A DNA stretch of 64,000 nt from Lateolabrax maculatus (GCA_031216445.1 CM062206.1:5712001-5776000); one strand, 5' to 3'. Positions 47,476 through 58,999 are shown, counted from the stretch's first letter. Numbers and translations are program-made. The notes: generated by a model not told the origin, from the letters alone.

Positions 47476-47560
47476 AGTTAAGGTTCACTTTGGTTCAGGC
47501 ACCAAATCGACAACCAGTGTTGACTGTTGGTAGGAAATGGGAAGCGAGCGGCAGTATACG
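47476..47560 (+). repeat. Dispersed repeat family C, copy 5
   Basis: AGTTAAGGTTCACTTTGG then TTCAGGCACCAAATCGACA and AACCAGT: the CAGGCACCAAA core of the family, diverged. Confidence 0.4.
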
Positions 47561-49439
47561 CATTGTGTTGATGTAATTCTCTCTGTCAAGCCATACATCC
47601 AACAACAACCTCCACCTCCATAAGAAATATTGTGGCTGTATAAAAACGTCAAGTTAGTTCCACCTTTGCTCTTGAAATAAAAAGTCATAGTTCACAGGGC
47701 AGCTAGACGTTATTGCCAGTTAAAACACAGTATGTCACTTTTAATCATTCAAACAACCGATTAATGGATATACAAGAATGAACAAACTTTTAAAAAAGCT
47801 TCAGCAATTTCAGTTCCAATCAACATTATTAACAAGTGAAGTGACTTTGCACTAATTTATACTACACTAATCTACTTCTTACAGAGCCATATTTAGTATA
47901 TTTATCTTGTTCAAAATCCAGATTATGTTTTAACTGTGTACCATATGTTTTTACTTGCTTGTGAGCCATGCAAATTATATTTAACAATTACAAATACAAA
48001 TTGTACACATTTCTCTCTCCTTGTGTTCTGATTCTGAAAATGTTCTAAATCAGTCACATAAAAACCGCAGAGGCACATAACTGACAAAAACATGTAAAGC
48101 AGGCACACGAGAGCTTGTAAGGCAACCAAAAGGAACAAAACAGCACATCACATTTTGTATAACAGTCAGAATTCACTTTACAGAATGATGGACAAAGCAG
48201 ATTTTCTTCTATGAAACCTAAAGCCCTTTTGAGTTCAACCCCTTTTTGAACAATCCAATCTGAGGTTTAACAGTCTCTGCTGTAGATGCATACAGGATTT
48301 TGGCACAAACATTTTGAACCACAGCTGAAAAGGAAGTCATTCAGTTCCTGTCCGACTATAACCTTTGCTCTTTCGGCTGGACGTTGCTCTGCAGAGTCGT
48401 GCTGAACCTCTTGAGGGCAGTGCAAACAGTGAGCTCTGCAGAGGAATGGCCTCAGCCACCACAAGCAGGCTTGCCAGTTTTCTCCAATTGACATTTCCCA
48501 TCATGCCCACACAGCCTGCATCAGTATTCACAACCTGAGCGGAGGAGGCCACTGGGGAGAGGAGGAAAGTGAGAGTGAGAAAGAAGACAACACAGTACAG
48601 GAATACAGTGGGGCATTGAGCCTGGCCGGGTTATTTAACTCCCTATCTGTGCTTTCCTTATTCAGCCACTGCTGTTATCTTTTGGCTGAAGTTCCGAGTT
48701 TCTCCTCGATACAAAACATCAAATGTAAAAGACTGGTCATTGTATTAAACACAGGAATGGGAGTCAAGGCTTGAGGGTTAAAAAAAAAGAAGGAGAAAGC
48801 TACACAGGAAGACTCACAAAGACAAATACAAATAGATTGAGACCAAGAGACAGAGATGTGGTTTGAATGCTCCAGCACCATCTTGGCCCAGGCCGGCCCC
48901 ACAGCCCAAGGTCTCAGGAAGTGATTAACCCTCCTCGGATACCACAGGATGATGTGCACATGCACATGTGTTTGTGTGTGTGTGTTTGTGTGTGTGTTGG
49001 CAGGCGAGCTGTGTGGGCGGCCAATAATCTAAGCCCTTCTCCTGAGGCTCTCCCCAAAAGTGGGGTCATCACCCCCTGATCTTGAAATTGAATTCCGATG
49101 ATTCTGGTTTCCCCAGTGTAAATCCTCTTCCCTCAGGGCCTTCCACCCACACACTGTGCATCAAGACCCACACTGCAGCTTCTATCCTCTTCTCAGTTTC
49201 ATAAAAAATTTAATTCCAGCTAAATTCAATACTTTTTAGTTTGCTGAATTGTAGAAAGTTTTGTAAATGGTTTATTTGATACCTACAGTACTGTGCTGAC
49301 AATCTGAGCAAGTTCGAAATTCCTTGATTATTCCTTCATGTAAATCATTCTTCACTGCCTATAATCCTCACCATACACACAAACGTAACCCAGCAGCCAA
49401 TCAAATAACTTATTCACGAGTCAGTGTTTCTGGTTGAAT
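47561..49439. other. Intergenic stretch
   Basis: No credible gene. A GT microsatellite lies at 48967-48998. A minus-strand frame of 71 codons at 48337-48552 begins Met-Ala-Ser-Ser-Ala-Gln but has no recognisable family and is overlapped by another frame. Confidence 0.4.
48967..48998. repeat. GT microsatellite
   Basis: Interrupted (TG)n of about 32 bp. Confidence 0.85.
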
Positions 49440-49660
49440 TGTTGTTTTGAGCACAATAGCTCAACAGCAATTTAATTTAAGCTCAAAGGCAATTTAATAA
49501 TTTCCGAGATGAAACTGGCAGCGGCAGCCAAATTCCAATTCCTGCACCTAATTCAGATTCCAATTTTGGATTCCAACCAGCAACAGTGAATCTTAAGGTG
49601 TTTTGCAGACAAAGCAGCACATTTGCTGGCTGTCATTCACTTTCAGGGAGGGCGAGGCAG
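49440..49660. promoter_or_regulatory. Candidate regulatory element with a 22-bp tandem duplication
   Basis: Two adjacent 22-bp units (49459-49480 and 49481-49502) begin GCTCAA and share CAATTTAAT. They are followed by three ATTCCAA strings between 49531 and 49580. The block is repeat-free otherwise and enriched in homeodomain-like AATTTAAT cores. Function is inferred. Confidence 0.3.
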
Positions 49661-50174
49661 ATGTTTGTTGGGTAAATCTGCCAGACGAGGGAACCCAGCC
49701 AGTGAAGCGAGTGAAGAAATGCGTAGATCAGTTTGGTGTTCACCACAGCCCCAAACACATCGGATGCCAAGCGTGAACAACATGCCAGGATGAAGACAAC
49801 AAAGCAGATGCAGCAGAAGTGTTTGCTCCAAGCAGCAGCCGCAAGCGTAGATTGACCTATACTGAAAATCTTCAATGGACGGAGGAGGAAAGGAACAGTT
49901 AAATGGTGTTTTACAACAACAACAAACCCTTTCACTTAAACATTATGCTTATATACAGTGTATCTAATTTGTGCAAATATGTTTTGTGGGAAGTGTAATG
50001 TTGCCTTCATTTATTTTCTACTAAGATAACAAGAAAACTTTTATATTAAATGTGTTTGCAAACATAAAATGTGTGTGAACGTATTTAATTTTCTTATCGA
50101 TATATATTATATATCATATTATCATCTTGTAGTGTTGCTTATTTACATATCAAGCAGACACGGAGCAACATTAG
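49661..50174. other. Intergenic stretch, possible but unsupported minus-strand frame
   Basis: A 100-codon minus-strand frame (49935-49633) has a hydrophobic middle, but another frame overlaps it and no splice or family signal is seen. The rest is AT-rich. Confidence 0.3.
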
Positions 50175-50580
50175 CATTTGTTTGGAGTCATGTTTCTGGC
50201 GACCTGATGAATGTAAATCCAATATTCACTCTATTTTAAGCTCTGTTTTGGCCCTCACCAACTCCTGTGGAAAACATCGGGCTCCTTAGCTGCTAAAGAT
50301 CCACTATGTTCAGAAGCGAGTTGCTATCTTTGTCATAGTACGTTTTTAAAGCTTTTCCACTCATTACAGCTGCTGTTGCTGGAAACAAGGTTGATGAGAG
50401 CCAGGAGACTAAAGCAAAACAATGAACTGAAAGACACTGAAACGCTCCATAGAGTGAAATGGAACAGCAGCTTTTTGGGGTTATTATTGTCAAGAAACCA
50501 ATTTAGCTGTGTGCATGAAGGCCTATAGTACAACTAGCTCTTTCAACTTGAACTTTTAAGATAAAGGGGCGAGCTGTTAG
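50175..50580 (+). repeat. Dispersed fish repeat (TGGCGACCTGATGAATGT-type)
   Basis: Strings GTCATGTTTCTGGCGACCTG, AATCCAATATTCACTCTA, GCTCTGTTTTGGCCCTCACC and GGCTCCTTAGCTGCTAAA match a frequent percomorph repeat as I remember it. No second copy in this window, so support is memory only. Confidence 0.45.
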
Positions 50581-50599
50581 TTTTTAAAGACGTTCGGCT

Positions 50600-51240
50600 C
50601 TCTTCCCGATGCTCAATATTCCCTCTTGGATTTACCCGAGTCGTGGCAGACCACAAGCGGGAGCAGAAGCAGCAGTCAGGTCTGATGCAGGAGTTCACAT
50701 CATTACACCACTGCGCTTAAAAAGGCGGGCCACAAGCTTAACAAGGGATTTTTCCTTCACCTTTGACATTTAGCATGTCAATGAACCACTCAGTGACTCT
50801 CCTCTCTCTGCAGCTCCTCTCCTCATTACCCTCTTGGCAAGAGAGCACAGTGCTCTTCAACTCTCTCTCTTTTTCTATTTTCTATCTCGTAATCTTTCTC
50901 CCTTTCGACCCCCCCTCCACATTCCCTCTTGCTCTCTCTCTCTCTCCAGCAGCACAGCCATTTCATTCTGCAAATGACTGCACCTGAAGTCAACTGGAAA
51001 GGAGAAGGTCTGATCACGTAGTCAGACCACTAGGGCTCCGTCTGCAGAGTTAGTAGTGATTCGCTCTTCCCCCCGCGGGCTCGGTATCCTAGGGGCTATA
51101 AGGCTCAGTCCCATTCTATTCCAACCTGGATAAAGTATGCTCACTGTCAGCACTTTCTCCAGCAGCCTGGCACTCTGTTTATTTTTGCAAGACACAGAGC
51201 TGAATAGACTTTAATAAATACCGTGGCCTGAGAGTCAGGG
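50600..51240. promoter_or_regulatory. Candidate conserved noncoding block with CT tract
   Basis: CpG-bearing, balanced sequence (50600-50720 and 51040-51110, including CCCCGCGGGC at 51071) around a CT-rich run at 50860-50947. A GCTATAAGGC TATA-like string at 51096 sits next to the CpG patch, so a promoter of an unseen transcript is possible. No coding frame follows. Confidence 0.28.
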
Positions 51241-51924
51241 AGCCATCTGAGCTTGTCACAACTTGTAACTTAGCTGGTGGTGCACCAGTTCAGACCCGTG
51301 GTTGGTTGTTCACTTAACGGATGAATGAGCGCACAACTCTCTCACCCGGGCCCTTTGAAAAAAAACTGTACCGCTCGGGATTTACTGAGCTTCACATGTG
51401 CACTCAACTCTGCAGGCACATTTAAAAGCCTGCAGAGTTCAGATTGAGCACTTTACATAGCTGAATGCTGTTTGAAAGAATGCTGTACAGAAATCAATCA
51501 GCAAGAGATACAGTACATCAAGTGTTACACTAGAGCTATAATTTTTTTGGAAGTCTTCCATTTGTCAGGATTTTATGTTTCTAAATATAGCTATGTCACA
51601 TCCTGCTGTGATATGAATGGATTCAGACACCTGTAGAGGACAAAAAAAAAGAACACAAAATGAGAAATGACAGAAAGCCGAGGTGTGATAATGCAAGATG
51701 AGAACAAACTCCATATTCATTATTTTGAAAAAAGAAAAGATCGTTCCTGGAAAACAAGAAACACTGTGTATGCCAGGCTTTAATTACCCAGTGATTTGAT
51801 GAAGTTTGTTTATTTAATCTTTTTTAGAACAGTTAGGTCTGTGCACATAAGCTGGTAATTTGAACAGCTGGGTGCCGGACAACTTCTTGGAACATGAGAA
51901 ATTAAGACAAAAACAACTAATTGT
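51241..51924. other. Intergenic stretch, nothing recognised
   Basis: AT-rich sequence; no gene. Confidence 0.4.
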
Positions 51925-52020
51925 GCAGCTCATGGTAGCTTCATATTTACCGTATAGACACGATCTGATTCCCTAAGAAAGGCAATAAGTGTATTTCTCA
52001 AAATGGCAAACTATTACTAT
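51925..52020 (+). repeat. Dispersed repeat family A, copy 4
   Basis: GGTAGCTTCATATTTACCGTA then a TAGACACGATC block, GGCAATAAGTGTATTTCTCAA and AATGGCAAACTATTACTA, the central and end parts of the family. Confidence 0.55.
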
Positions 52021-54371
52021 TACTTATCTGTCTGTCAAAGTCTCAGTAACAGTAGCCTTTAAATCGTGATGGTCTCAGTTTGTTCGTTAACGTTAAAGGA
52101 GTTTTACACAGTACAACTGATGTTTAGTCTAGCAGCAGCAACATTAGAGAAATTAAAATTGTTTTTTTCGGTCATTTGTTGCCATCTGAAAATCATTGTT
52201 GACCGGGTGCATCTCATTATGTTCTGCTTTTTTATTATTCATTGCCAACTGTTGGATTGACATAAGCAGCATTAAAGTTTGTCTTTCAACTGGTGTTTTT
52301 ATAAAAGTACGAGACAAAAGCAAAGTTATGCATATGGTTTATAAAAGTGAATAATGTTGAACCACAGATAATGAGGAAATGTTTCAGGAGGTGCAGACAT
52401 GACGTGAATGAAAATGCAGAATCAGAGTGCAGCTAAATGCCTTTGAAACATGAAACAGCATTAAGTAAAGGGGCTATGGTTATTTGGTTTAACACTGGAT
52501 GGGCCCATCATTTCAAGTCGGGCTCTGTTGCTGCTATTGACTTCTCTTTTTCTTGTCAGAGGGTTTCAGGGTTTAACTTGGAGTTGCTGAAAATTCCACA
52601 GTGGTTTCATCCGGTGTTAATCTTTAGAGATTTGCATTAGTGTCCAGAGACACCTTTGATCTTTCTAAAGACTTTGATTGGATGTGTGAAAGAGGGGGCC
52701 ACTTTCCCATCATGCATCCAGTGGATTAAAGGAGGGGAGGGGGCGGGTGGTTATTTATAATTTTGGAAGTTGTTTTCAGGTCAGAGCAGGCTTTCAGAAG
52801 CAATCAGACAAACACATTTCAGTGGCAGTGGCGCAGAGACAGAAGAAGGGGGCGGACGCCCGGGTACGATTTCAAACTCAGTGAACTTATGATGACAGCG
52901 CTTACTGTTTCAGTGGTTTGTCTCTGTAAACTGTGGCTAGATGAATAAAAGTCAGAGAGCACAGGGATAAGACTGCCAGGAGTAGGGGAAAAAACCCTCA
53001 CATTGTCAAACCTAAAAAAACATACTTTAAATCAAAGTCTAAAAGCCTGAACATGTACAGTCAAGCTCTCTTTCCCTCAAAAACACATAACAGGATGTCA
53101 TATGGAAAAAGAAACTGCCTTCAGAGATGATATTTTTCACTAATTGGTTTTCACCTTCTGTGGTGTGAGAGCCATCTTTGAGAGCAATCATTAACAGCAG
53201 AGCCTCTTTGCTGACTCAAATCCATCGGGCTTCACCGACAGCTGGTCTCTGCTCCCACTCCGTCCATGCTTCACCTTTCAGGAGAAATCAGAGCTCGTAA
53301 ACATTGTCTCAGTGATGCCTGAAACAAGTTTCCATGCCACATTAATGTGCGCAGCAGCGAGAGCGAGTCTCTCGTCGAACAGCTGCCACCCCTGCCTGCC
53401 TGGCAGCAGCGCCGGGTTAGATTTGCCATTAATTTGTCGCACCTGACAGCCGACTCTGCTGGGTACCCTCCGTCTACACCACTTTGCTGCTTTGTGCCTA
53501 GGAGGGACGTATCTTGCCCTTGTGAGAATAAGCCTGAAATATGGTTAGGGAAGAGAATGGTACAAAATAGGAGCCCCGGGCTGTTAGATTTCATGTGTAT
53601 CTAGGCCAGGCCACATGATTTGGTAGAAAGTTACAACTGCAGGGTTGAAGTCCATAGGGTAAACCACCTACTAACGTAACTGGGAGTGCAGACATCACCA
53701 CTGCAGCCTAGTCCAAGTCAGTCCTAAGATCCACTACAGTTAAGTCCAAAGAGGATTGAAACCAAGTTAAGAAGAGACTAGTGAATCAACTGAGGCTCAA
53801 AACTAAAACAATTATGTTCGGAGAATAGACATTTATATCACAACAGCAGGTGTTCCCTGAGTACTGGCTCCTACAGAGCGAACCTGTTACTGAAATAGTG
53901 TCACATTATTGGTTCTTTGTTGCTTTATTGTTGCTCGGCTACTTTCTTCATGTCTGTTTGTAGTGTGTCTGTTAGAGTGAGCTGACCCCAAAAGGAAGTA
54001 GGAGGCACAGTTTGACCTGCAGGAGTTTCTCATCGTCTGTGTAATATGTTTTGTTGCCACTGAGTAAATCAATTCCTGATTAGTGAAAGCGAGTAGAAAC
54101 CGTCTCTGACTAAATCGTGTGTGACCGATAAACAGAATGAAGAATTAGCTGCACTTTAAAACATACCTTCCCATGCATGTGGGATGTACATTATGCTTAA
54201 CACTGTTACATGTTTCACTAAAGAAGAGACTTCGAGGAAAAGGACTACTGGATCTTATACTTGGACTAATAGTATCTTGGGGTAACTGCACAACAGGACA
54301 GTCTGATTAAGTGTTTCTTATCTTCAAAAAAGTTTTTTATCATAAAATGTATGAAATGTCAGAAACGAGTG
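52021..54371. other. Intergenic stretch
   Basis: No credible gene. The part at 53215-53600 is GC-richer and CpG-bearing with overlapping frames on both strands (85 and 107 codons), more like a candidate regulatory element than an exon. The rest is AT-rich. Confidence 0.4.
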
Positions 54372-54606
54372 ATCGCAATTCCCAGAGACCAAAGTCATGC
54401 CTTCAAATAATGTGTTTTGTCTTACCAACAATCCAAAATCCATAGATTTTTATTTGACAATGATATAAAATGGAAAAAAGCAGTAAATCCTACATTTCAG
54501 AAGCTCCAGTCTGTTAATGATTGGTACTTAACAAAAGAGATCAAATCATCAGAATTGTTTCCAGTTAATTTTTCTGTTGATTGAGTAATCTGAATAATTT
54601 CAGCTG
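54372..54606 (-). repeat. Dispersed repeat family D, copy 1 (reverse)
   Basis: Contains TTCCCAGAGACCAAAGTCAT, TTTTGTCTTACCAACAATCC, CAAAATCCATAGAT and TAATTTTTCTGTTGATTGAG then ATTTCAGCTGTAA. Read on the minus strand this matches, in order, the segment at 62345-62520. I recognise it as a very common percomorph repeat ending in GTTAGTTGCAGCCC. Confidence 0.65.
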
Positions 54607-56003
54607 TAAAATCAATTATAGTGTGTTGTATAAAATAAGTGCATATTAATAAAACTACCCATTTTTTATGTTTTGAACCAGTCTAAGTTGTCAGTGCAAC
54701 AAGACTGGCCATCACACCAATATACTGTAAGCTGGTTTCATCTTGATTACTGATTTGTGTTAACTGAATGGACAGGCATAGTTCAGTGTCTACTAGATGC
54801 CTTTTACTGTATATTTGCTGTGCCCTTTATTTTGAAAGGCCTATGAAACTATACAAGCTGTCAGTTCTTTTCCAGAACACTATATATCAGAAAACATCAA
54901 CAACAACAACAAAGAAACATAACCTAACAGTCATTATTCAACATCTTGTTCCATTAAACAGATATGGTACAACATCATTATACTGGAGGACTATCAGATG
55001 TCACTTTGCAGTACTTTACCTGTATTTTGTTTCATCTGTCTTTATATAGATGTCAGTAAGGTGGAGGTGGCACTCATTTTTCAAGTGGTGGATATCTCAT
55101 TTTGAACCAATTCTCTTTATATTTTGTAAAGGGCAATTAAATTTGCTTTCACTCTGATACATCTCACAACTTCTGGCTAATCTGTTACCTTAACGTGAAC
55201 GCATGTATCATTACCTGGAATGACATGAACCATATTTCATATTTCTCGGCTTAGCCTTTCTCATCTGGCTGACATTAAGATCCGTCTCAGGTCACTGCGA
55301 ACACATGGAGACAAACACAAAAACACAAAACTTGAATGAAAAGACTTTATGGAGAAAAATCATCCAGCAGTCCATTTTCTTCATTAATGGATGGATGTAT
55401 TTCGTTATTGATGAGGTTGACATTCACCTCAGTAATGGAGCCTGTGGTGAGTTTGCAAAATGTGAGCTTACAACTAAGAGTGTTGAATGTTGAAAATCAA
55501 TGGCATTTTCCCTTGCAGTGAAGCACTTAACCCCACCCTGTGATGTATTATTATACTGTAACAATATTACCATCAACATTATGTAAGGGATCCACAAATA
55601 AACATTAATGTGCACCAAAAAATAAGAAAAAAAAACAAATTTACAGCAGCAAAAGTAAGAGCACACTGTGCCCTCGGCTCTCAAATGGACAATAACATAT
55701 GACAAAGAGCTGCAATAAATGAGCTGTGAAGGCCAGGCCTCTCACCTGTCAACATGTGACACTTAAAACAGTAATTTGTTCCCCTCGGGGGCTGTACTTC
55801 TCCAGGTATTGAATTTCCCTCTGTATCCTAGATTATTCAGCTATCACCTAGACAGAAAGCAATACCTTTAAAAGACATCTTAATGTCAAGCCAGAAACTG
55901 CACTTTTGAGCTTGAGCTGGAAAAAGCAAATGCAAAAAATCACAGTGACTTTACAAGACACAAATTTGCCTTTTCGTGTGTTCTGTATGCTTACACAAGA
56001 CCC
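54607..56003. other. Intergenic stretch, nothing recognised
   Basis: AT-rich sequence; short plus-strand frames near 55.3-55.5 kb overlap in two phases and are not called. Confidence 0.4.
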
Positions 56004-56300
56004 TTAAATGTCAGGATTTGTCAGAGTGTAATAAAGATCTAGATATCCAGTGAATAACATTTCATAGCTGTCATCGTCATATGGCTCATAATGCCTTAAT
56101 CCTTTATGCATATTTTCCCTTAAAACAACATAACGTCCATGAACAGGCCTTCCTTTGTCGTCGGTGAATGTCAACATCCCTGTTATCCCATCAGTTCCTT
56201 CTGCCTGAAACCTTAAACCGCCAAACACCTGTTCTTTTGTGTGAGCTGGCATTTTACAGCAGGGTTTCTCAGACACGCAGCGGAGCCTCTCCCCGCTCAT
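56004..56300 (-). CDS. Unrecognised 98-codon open frame, possible small gene or exon
   Basis: An uninterrupted minus-strand frame starts ATG at 56300 (A at -3; context CCAAATGAG) and ends TAA at 56004. The composition is protein-like: charged and aromatic residues in balance, an N-terminal Cys cluster (C8, C14, C15), a segment with FTDDKGRPVHGRYVVL and an acidic stretch (EPYDDDSYE) near the C-terminus. The upstream flank on the minus strand is a GA-rich run, which could act as a promoter or be chance. No nearby AATAAA on the minus strand was seen. I do not recognise the family. It may be a lineage-specific gene, a retroposed fragment or an exon of a gene outside the window. Confidence 0.3.
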   Translation of the reverse strand: MSGERLRCVSEKPCCKMPAHTKEQVFGGLRFQAEGTDGITGMLTFTDDKGRPVHGRYVVLRENMHKGLRHYEPYDDDSYEMLFTGYLDLYYTLTNPDI

Positions 56301-56309
56301 TTGGTTCGT

Positions 56310-56316
56310 CTCACTC

Positions 56317-56348
<32 letters not shown>

Positions 56349-56690
56349 CTTCCCTTTTACATGTCGTCACCCCTTCTCCCCCCTCTCTTAGGCAGCCCCT
56401 TTTCCTTGCCATTGTCATCTCTCTCTCTCTCCTTCTATCTCTCCAGCATTTACCAAATCTCCCCTCTTCGCTTCCCATCTCTCCATCTCTTTTAGACCCT
56501 CCTTTTCCCTTTCAGTACCCTCTACCCGTTTTCTGTGCCTATTTTCCCTGTCTTCTTTTTAATACCTTCTTCGCTCTTTTTACCTCTGTCTGCCACTCAC
56601 ATAATCTCATTTAACTCCCCCTCTTCTTCCCCCGCCATGTCTGTGTTATTGTTGCAGTCTTTTTCTCTATCTTCTGCTCTTTCTGGGTTT
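56310..56690. repeat. CT-rich low-complexity tract with (TC)14
   Basis: Pyrimidine-rich sequence on the plus strand, with a perfect CT run at about 56319-56347. Frames across it are Leu/Ser/Pro-rich artefacts. Confidence 0.85.
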
Positions 56691-57480
56691 CATTAACACC
56701 ACATGGCCAGAAGTCCACACTTAACATCTCATTCCAAAATTGTGGTTATAACAGTTATCTTCAGCTATAGGATTCAGCTTTCCACTAGATTTTGGACCCT
56801 CGCTGTAGAGATTTGATCCTTTTCAGCCACAACAGCATTTGTGAGGTGGAGCACTGATGTTGGGCGATAAGGCCTGGCTCGCAGTCAGCATTCCAGTTCA
56901 TCAAGAGTTAGATGGGGTTAGATGAGGTCAGGACTCAGTACGTGGACAAGTCAAGTTCTTCCACACTAAAGTGGGAAAACCTTTTCTTCATGGGCCTGGT
57001 TTTACTGAAACCAGGCCCAAGCCTTCCACAAAGCCTTTCTTCAACACTCTGTGGCTGAATAAAGTAACTTAACAACCCCTCATTTGTCTGCAGCTACGGC
57101 AACATGCTGGTTATTCTCGCACTCACCTGGAGAGACTGCCACAACAAATCTGCCAGACTAACACACACATACACAGGTAACCCAGATAGACAGAGAGGGG
57201 ACATGGATCGAACATATGGACTGAGGAGGACAGGACTTCAAAACTAAAAGCGCATTATTTAGAGTCTATAAACTGCTAAAAGCACAAATGCTTTCAATGC
57301 ACACTACTATCAATTATTATATTCATATATAAAATAAATATGTATATCATATTTTTTTAAGATTATATAGTTATGTTTACAATTATTTAATGAGGAGGAC
57401 AACTCATGCTTTCCCAAGGAATTTCAGCCAATGAAAGAAATAAATGAAATATGTTGTCAGAGAACATTTTACTGAAATGT
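56691..57480. other. Intergenic stretch with a perfect hairpin
   Basis: AT-mixed sequence without a gene; a 12-bp perfect hairpin lies at 56991-57019 (see separate entry). Confidence 0.4.
56991..57019. other. Perfect 12-bp hairpin, 5-base loop
   Basis: Arms TGGGCCTGGTTT and AAACCAGGCCCA are exact reverse complements around TACTG (57003-57007). GC-rich enough to be stable as RNA or DNA. Its flanks do not extend the pairing. Confidence 0.85.
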
Positions 57481-57537
57481 AAGCCACCTACTGCACCTTG
57501 TGCACATTCTGCTGGTCTTTTCCATCTCAACATTACA

Positions 57538-57725
57538 GGTTGAGCGCCTCTCAGGGTCCCAAGCCTGAAGTGTTTGATAGTGAAGCCGCAGTAAAAAGAT
57601 TGTGGGCAAGCAGAATAAAGAGGTGTCCAAATGTTCTTCCTTATGGCCCACAGAGTCGTTCTAAGACAGCTGAGGAGGATTCCTGTGAATCAGAGATGAA
57701 GTTCAACAGTTCATCAGCTATATAG
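57538..57725 (+). other. Exon-like open segment, unrecognised
   Basis: After an acceptor-like pyrimidine run ending ACATTACAG (to 57538), one frame stays open to TAG at 57723-57725 (about 62 codons). The residues are exon-like: a basic and Trp-containing part (VKRLWASRIKRCPNV), then an acidic Ser-rich tail. No upstream exon was found in the window and no family is recognised, so a terminal exon, a transposon fragment or chance are all open. Confidence 0.22.
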
Positions 57726-57764
57726 GGAACAGGAAAGTTTTTGAGCCATTTCCCCTACAGCAAG

Positions 57765-57793
57765 ACACACACACACACACACACACACACACA
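57765..57793. repeat. (AC)14 microsatellite
   Basis: Perfect AC run of about 29 bp. Confidence 0.9.
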
Positions 57794-58027
57794 TCCACTT
57801 CTCAGGTATGACAGATAGGAGAGTCTGTCAGCTGTTACATGACTGGCAGCAATCATCCTAGTCTAAGTCATTTTTGTGAGTGCATTGTTTTGTCTTCATA
57901 CAATGTAATATCACTTATTGTTAGTTCACCATTGGTTTTGGCCTCGGTGCCGTACATTTTGGCCGCAATGCCCCAGTCATTTGTATTCATCAAAGGCCAA
58001 AGTAGCCTCGCTCCAACAATTAATTTC
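57794..58027. other. Intergenic stretch, nothing recognised
   Basis: Unique sequence with chance frames. Confidence 0.35.
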
Positions 58028-58170
58028 CATTCCAGGCCTGAACTTACCAGATACATTAACAACATTTCCTCATTATGTTGATAGAAAATGTAATCTGGGA
58101 GGCATTATGTATACATGTATACAAAACATATTTGTATACAGATGTAATTTCCAGGAGAAAGTGTTGTTGT
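58028..58170 (+). repeat. Unfamiliar dispersed repeat family E, copy 2
   Basis: Pairs with 37066-37215: CCAGATACATTAA, CATTATGTTGATAG, TGTAATCTGGGA, CAGATGTAATTTCCAGGAG. Same orientation; separated from copy 1 by about 21 kb. Confidence 0.5.
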
Positions 58171-58999
58171 TGAGTTTTCACTGTGTCCTCACAGCAGGGG
58201 ACAGCAGCAACATCCTGCGAAACAAAGTCATGTCATGTGCTCAACTCAAAGACTGAGACACTATCAGTGCATTTGTAGCTTCTACCTGAAGTCTGTAGTT
58301 TAGTTTCACTCATAGGTGCCTGTCTTGGAGCTGTGTGAAGTTACTGCTGATGCAAACAAAACATTTTTTACTGCTGCTTCACATTAAACATTTTCAACCT
58401 GTGAACCAGCTGGGGGCTTTTATCGTGAGGCTGCTCTAGGAAATACAATGTGTTTATCACCGAGGTAGCAAAGCTTTGTTAACGGTGCTATTCCTAAATA
58501 AAAGGAGGACAGACAATATGGACAGTGAGCTGTTTGATGGGCTGCCGACAGGCTCTACTGCATTTTCTGCAAACGGTGCACCTCCAACATGTCATCAAGG
58601 TAAACAGCACCTTTAACCTTGCTGCAGAAAAACACTCGTACCGAGCCGACGTGGCTCGAGTGGTCATGGCTGCTCACAGCTCAGCTCATCACAAGCATCC
58701 CCCACACCCACCCACCCATATTGAAAAACACTAGTAGCGTCTCTCTGTATCTCTTTAACCATTCATTTCTTTTCCTTCATTCTTCTGATTCTAACATCAC
58801 CTTTCTTCACTTCCTTTCTTTCCCTTTCCAGCAATATGCCGATCTTCTCTTTATTCTCTTTCTGGCACTCACACTTTATGTCAACCCTCTGCTCTGTCTT
58901 TCTCCTACTCTCCAACAACTCTTCTATCCCTGGTTGTATGGACGATGAGGTAAAAGAAAGAAAAAAAAACCCTCTAACCCTTCCCTCATCTCCTTTCTT
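58171..58999. other. Intergenic stretch, nothing recognised
   Basis: Mixed sequence; pyrimidine-rich from about 58740 to 58930. Frames of 69-112 codons overlap in several phases. Confidence 0.35.

Noticed and set aside
49633..49935. 100-codon minus-strand frame with hydrophobic centre
   Set aside because: Overlapped by another frame, no acceptor/donor or family match; hydrophobicity alone is weak evidence.
53271..53604. Opposing frames of 107 and 85 codons
   Set aside because: Both strands open over the same GC-richer block; neither product recognisable.
56168..56614. 148-codon plus-strand frame
   Set aside because: Leu/Ser/Pro-rich translation of the CT-rich tract.
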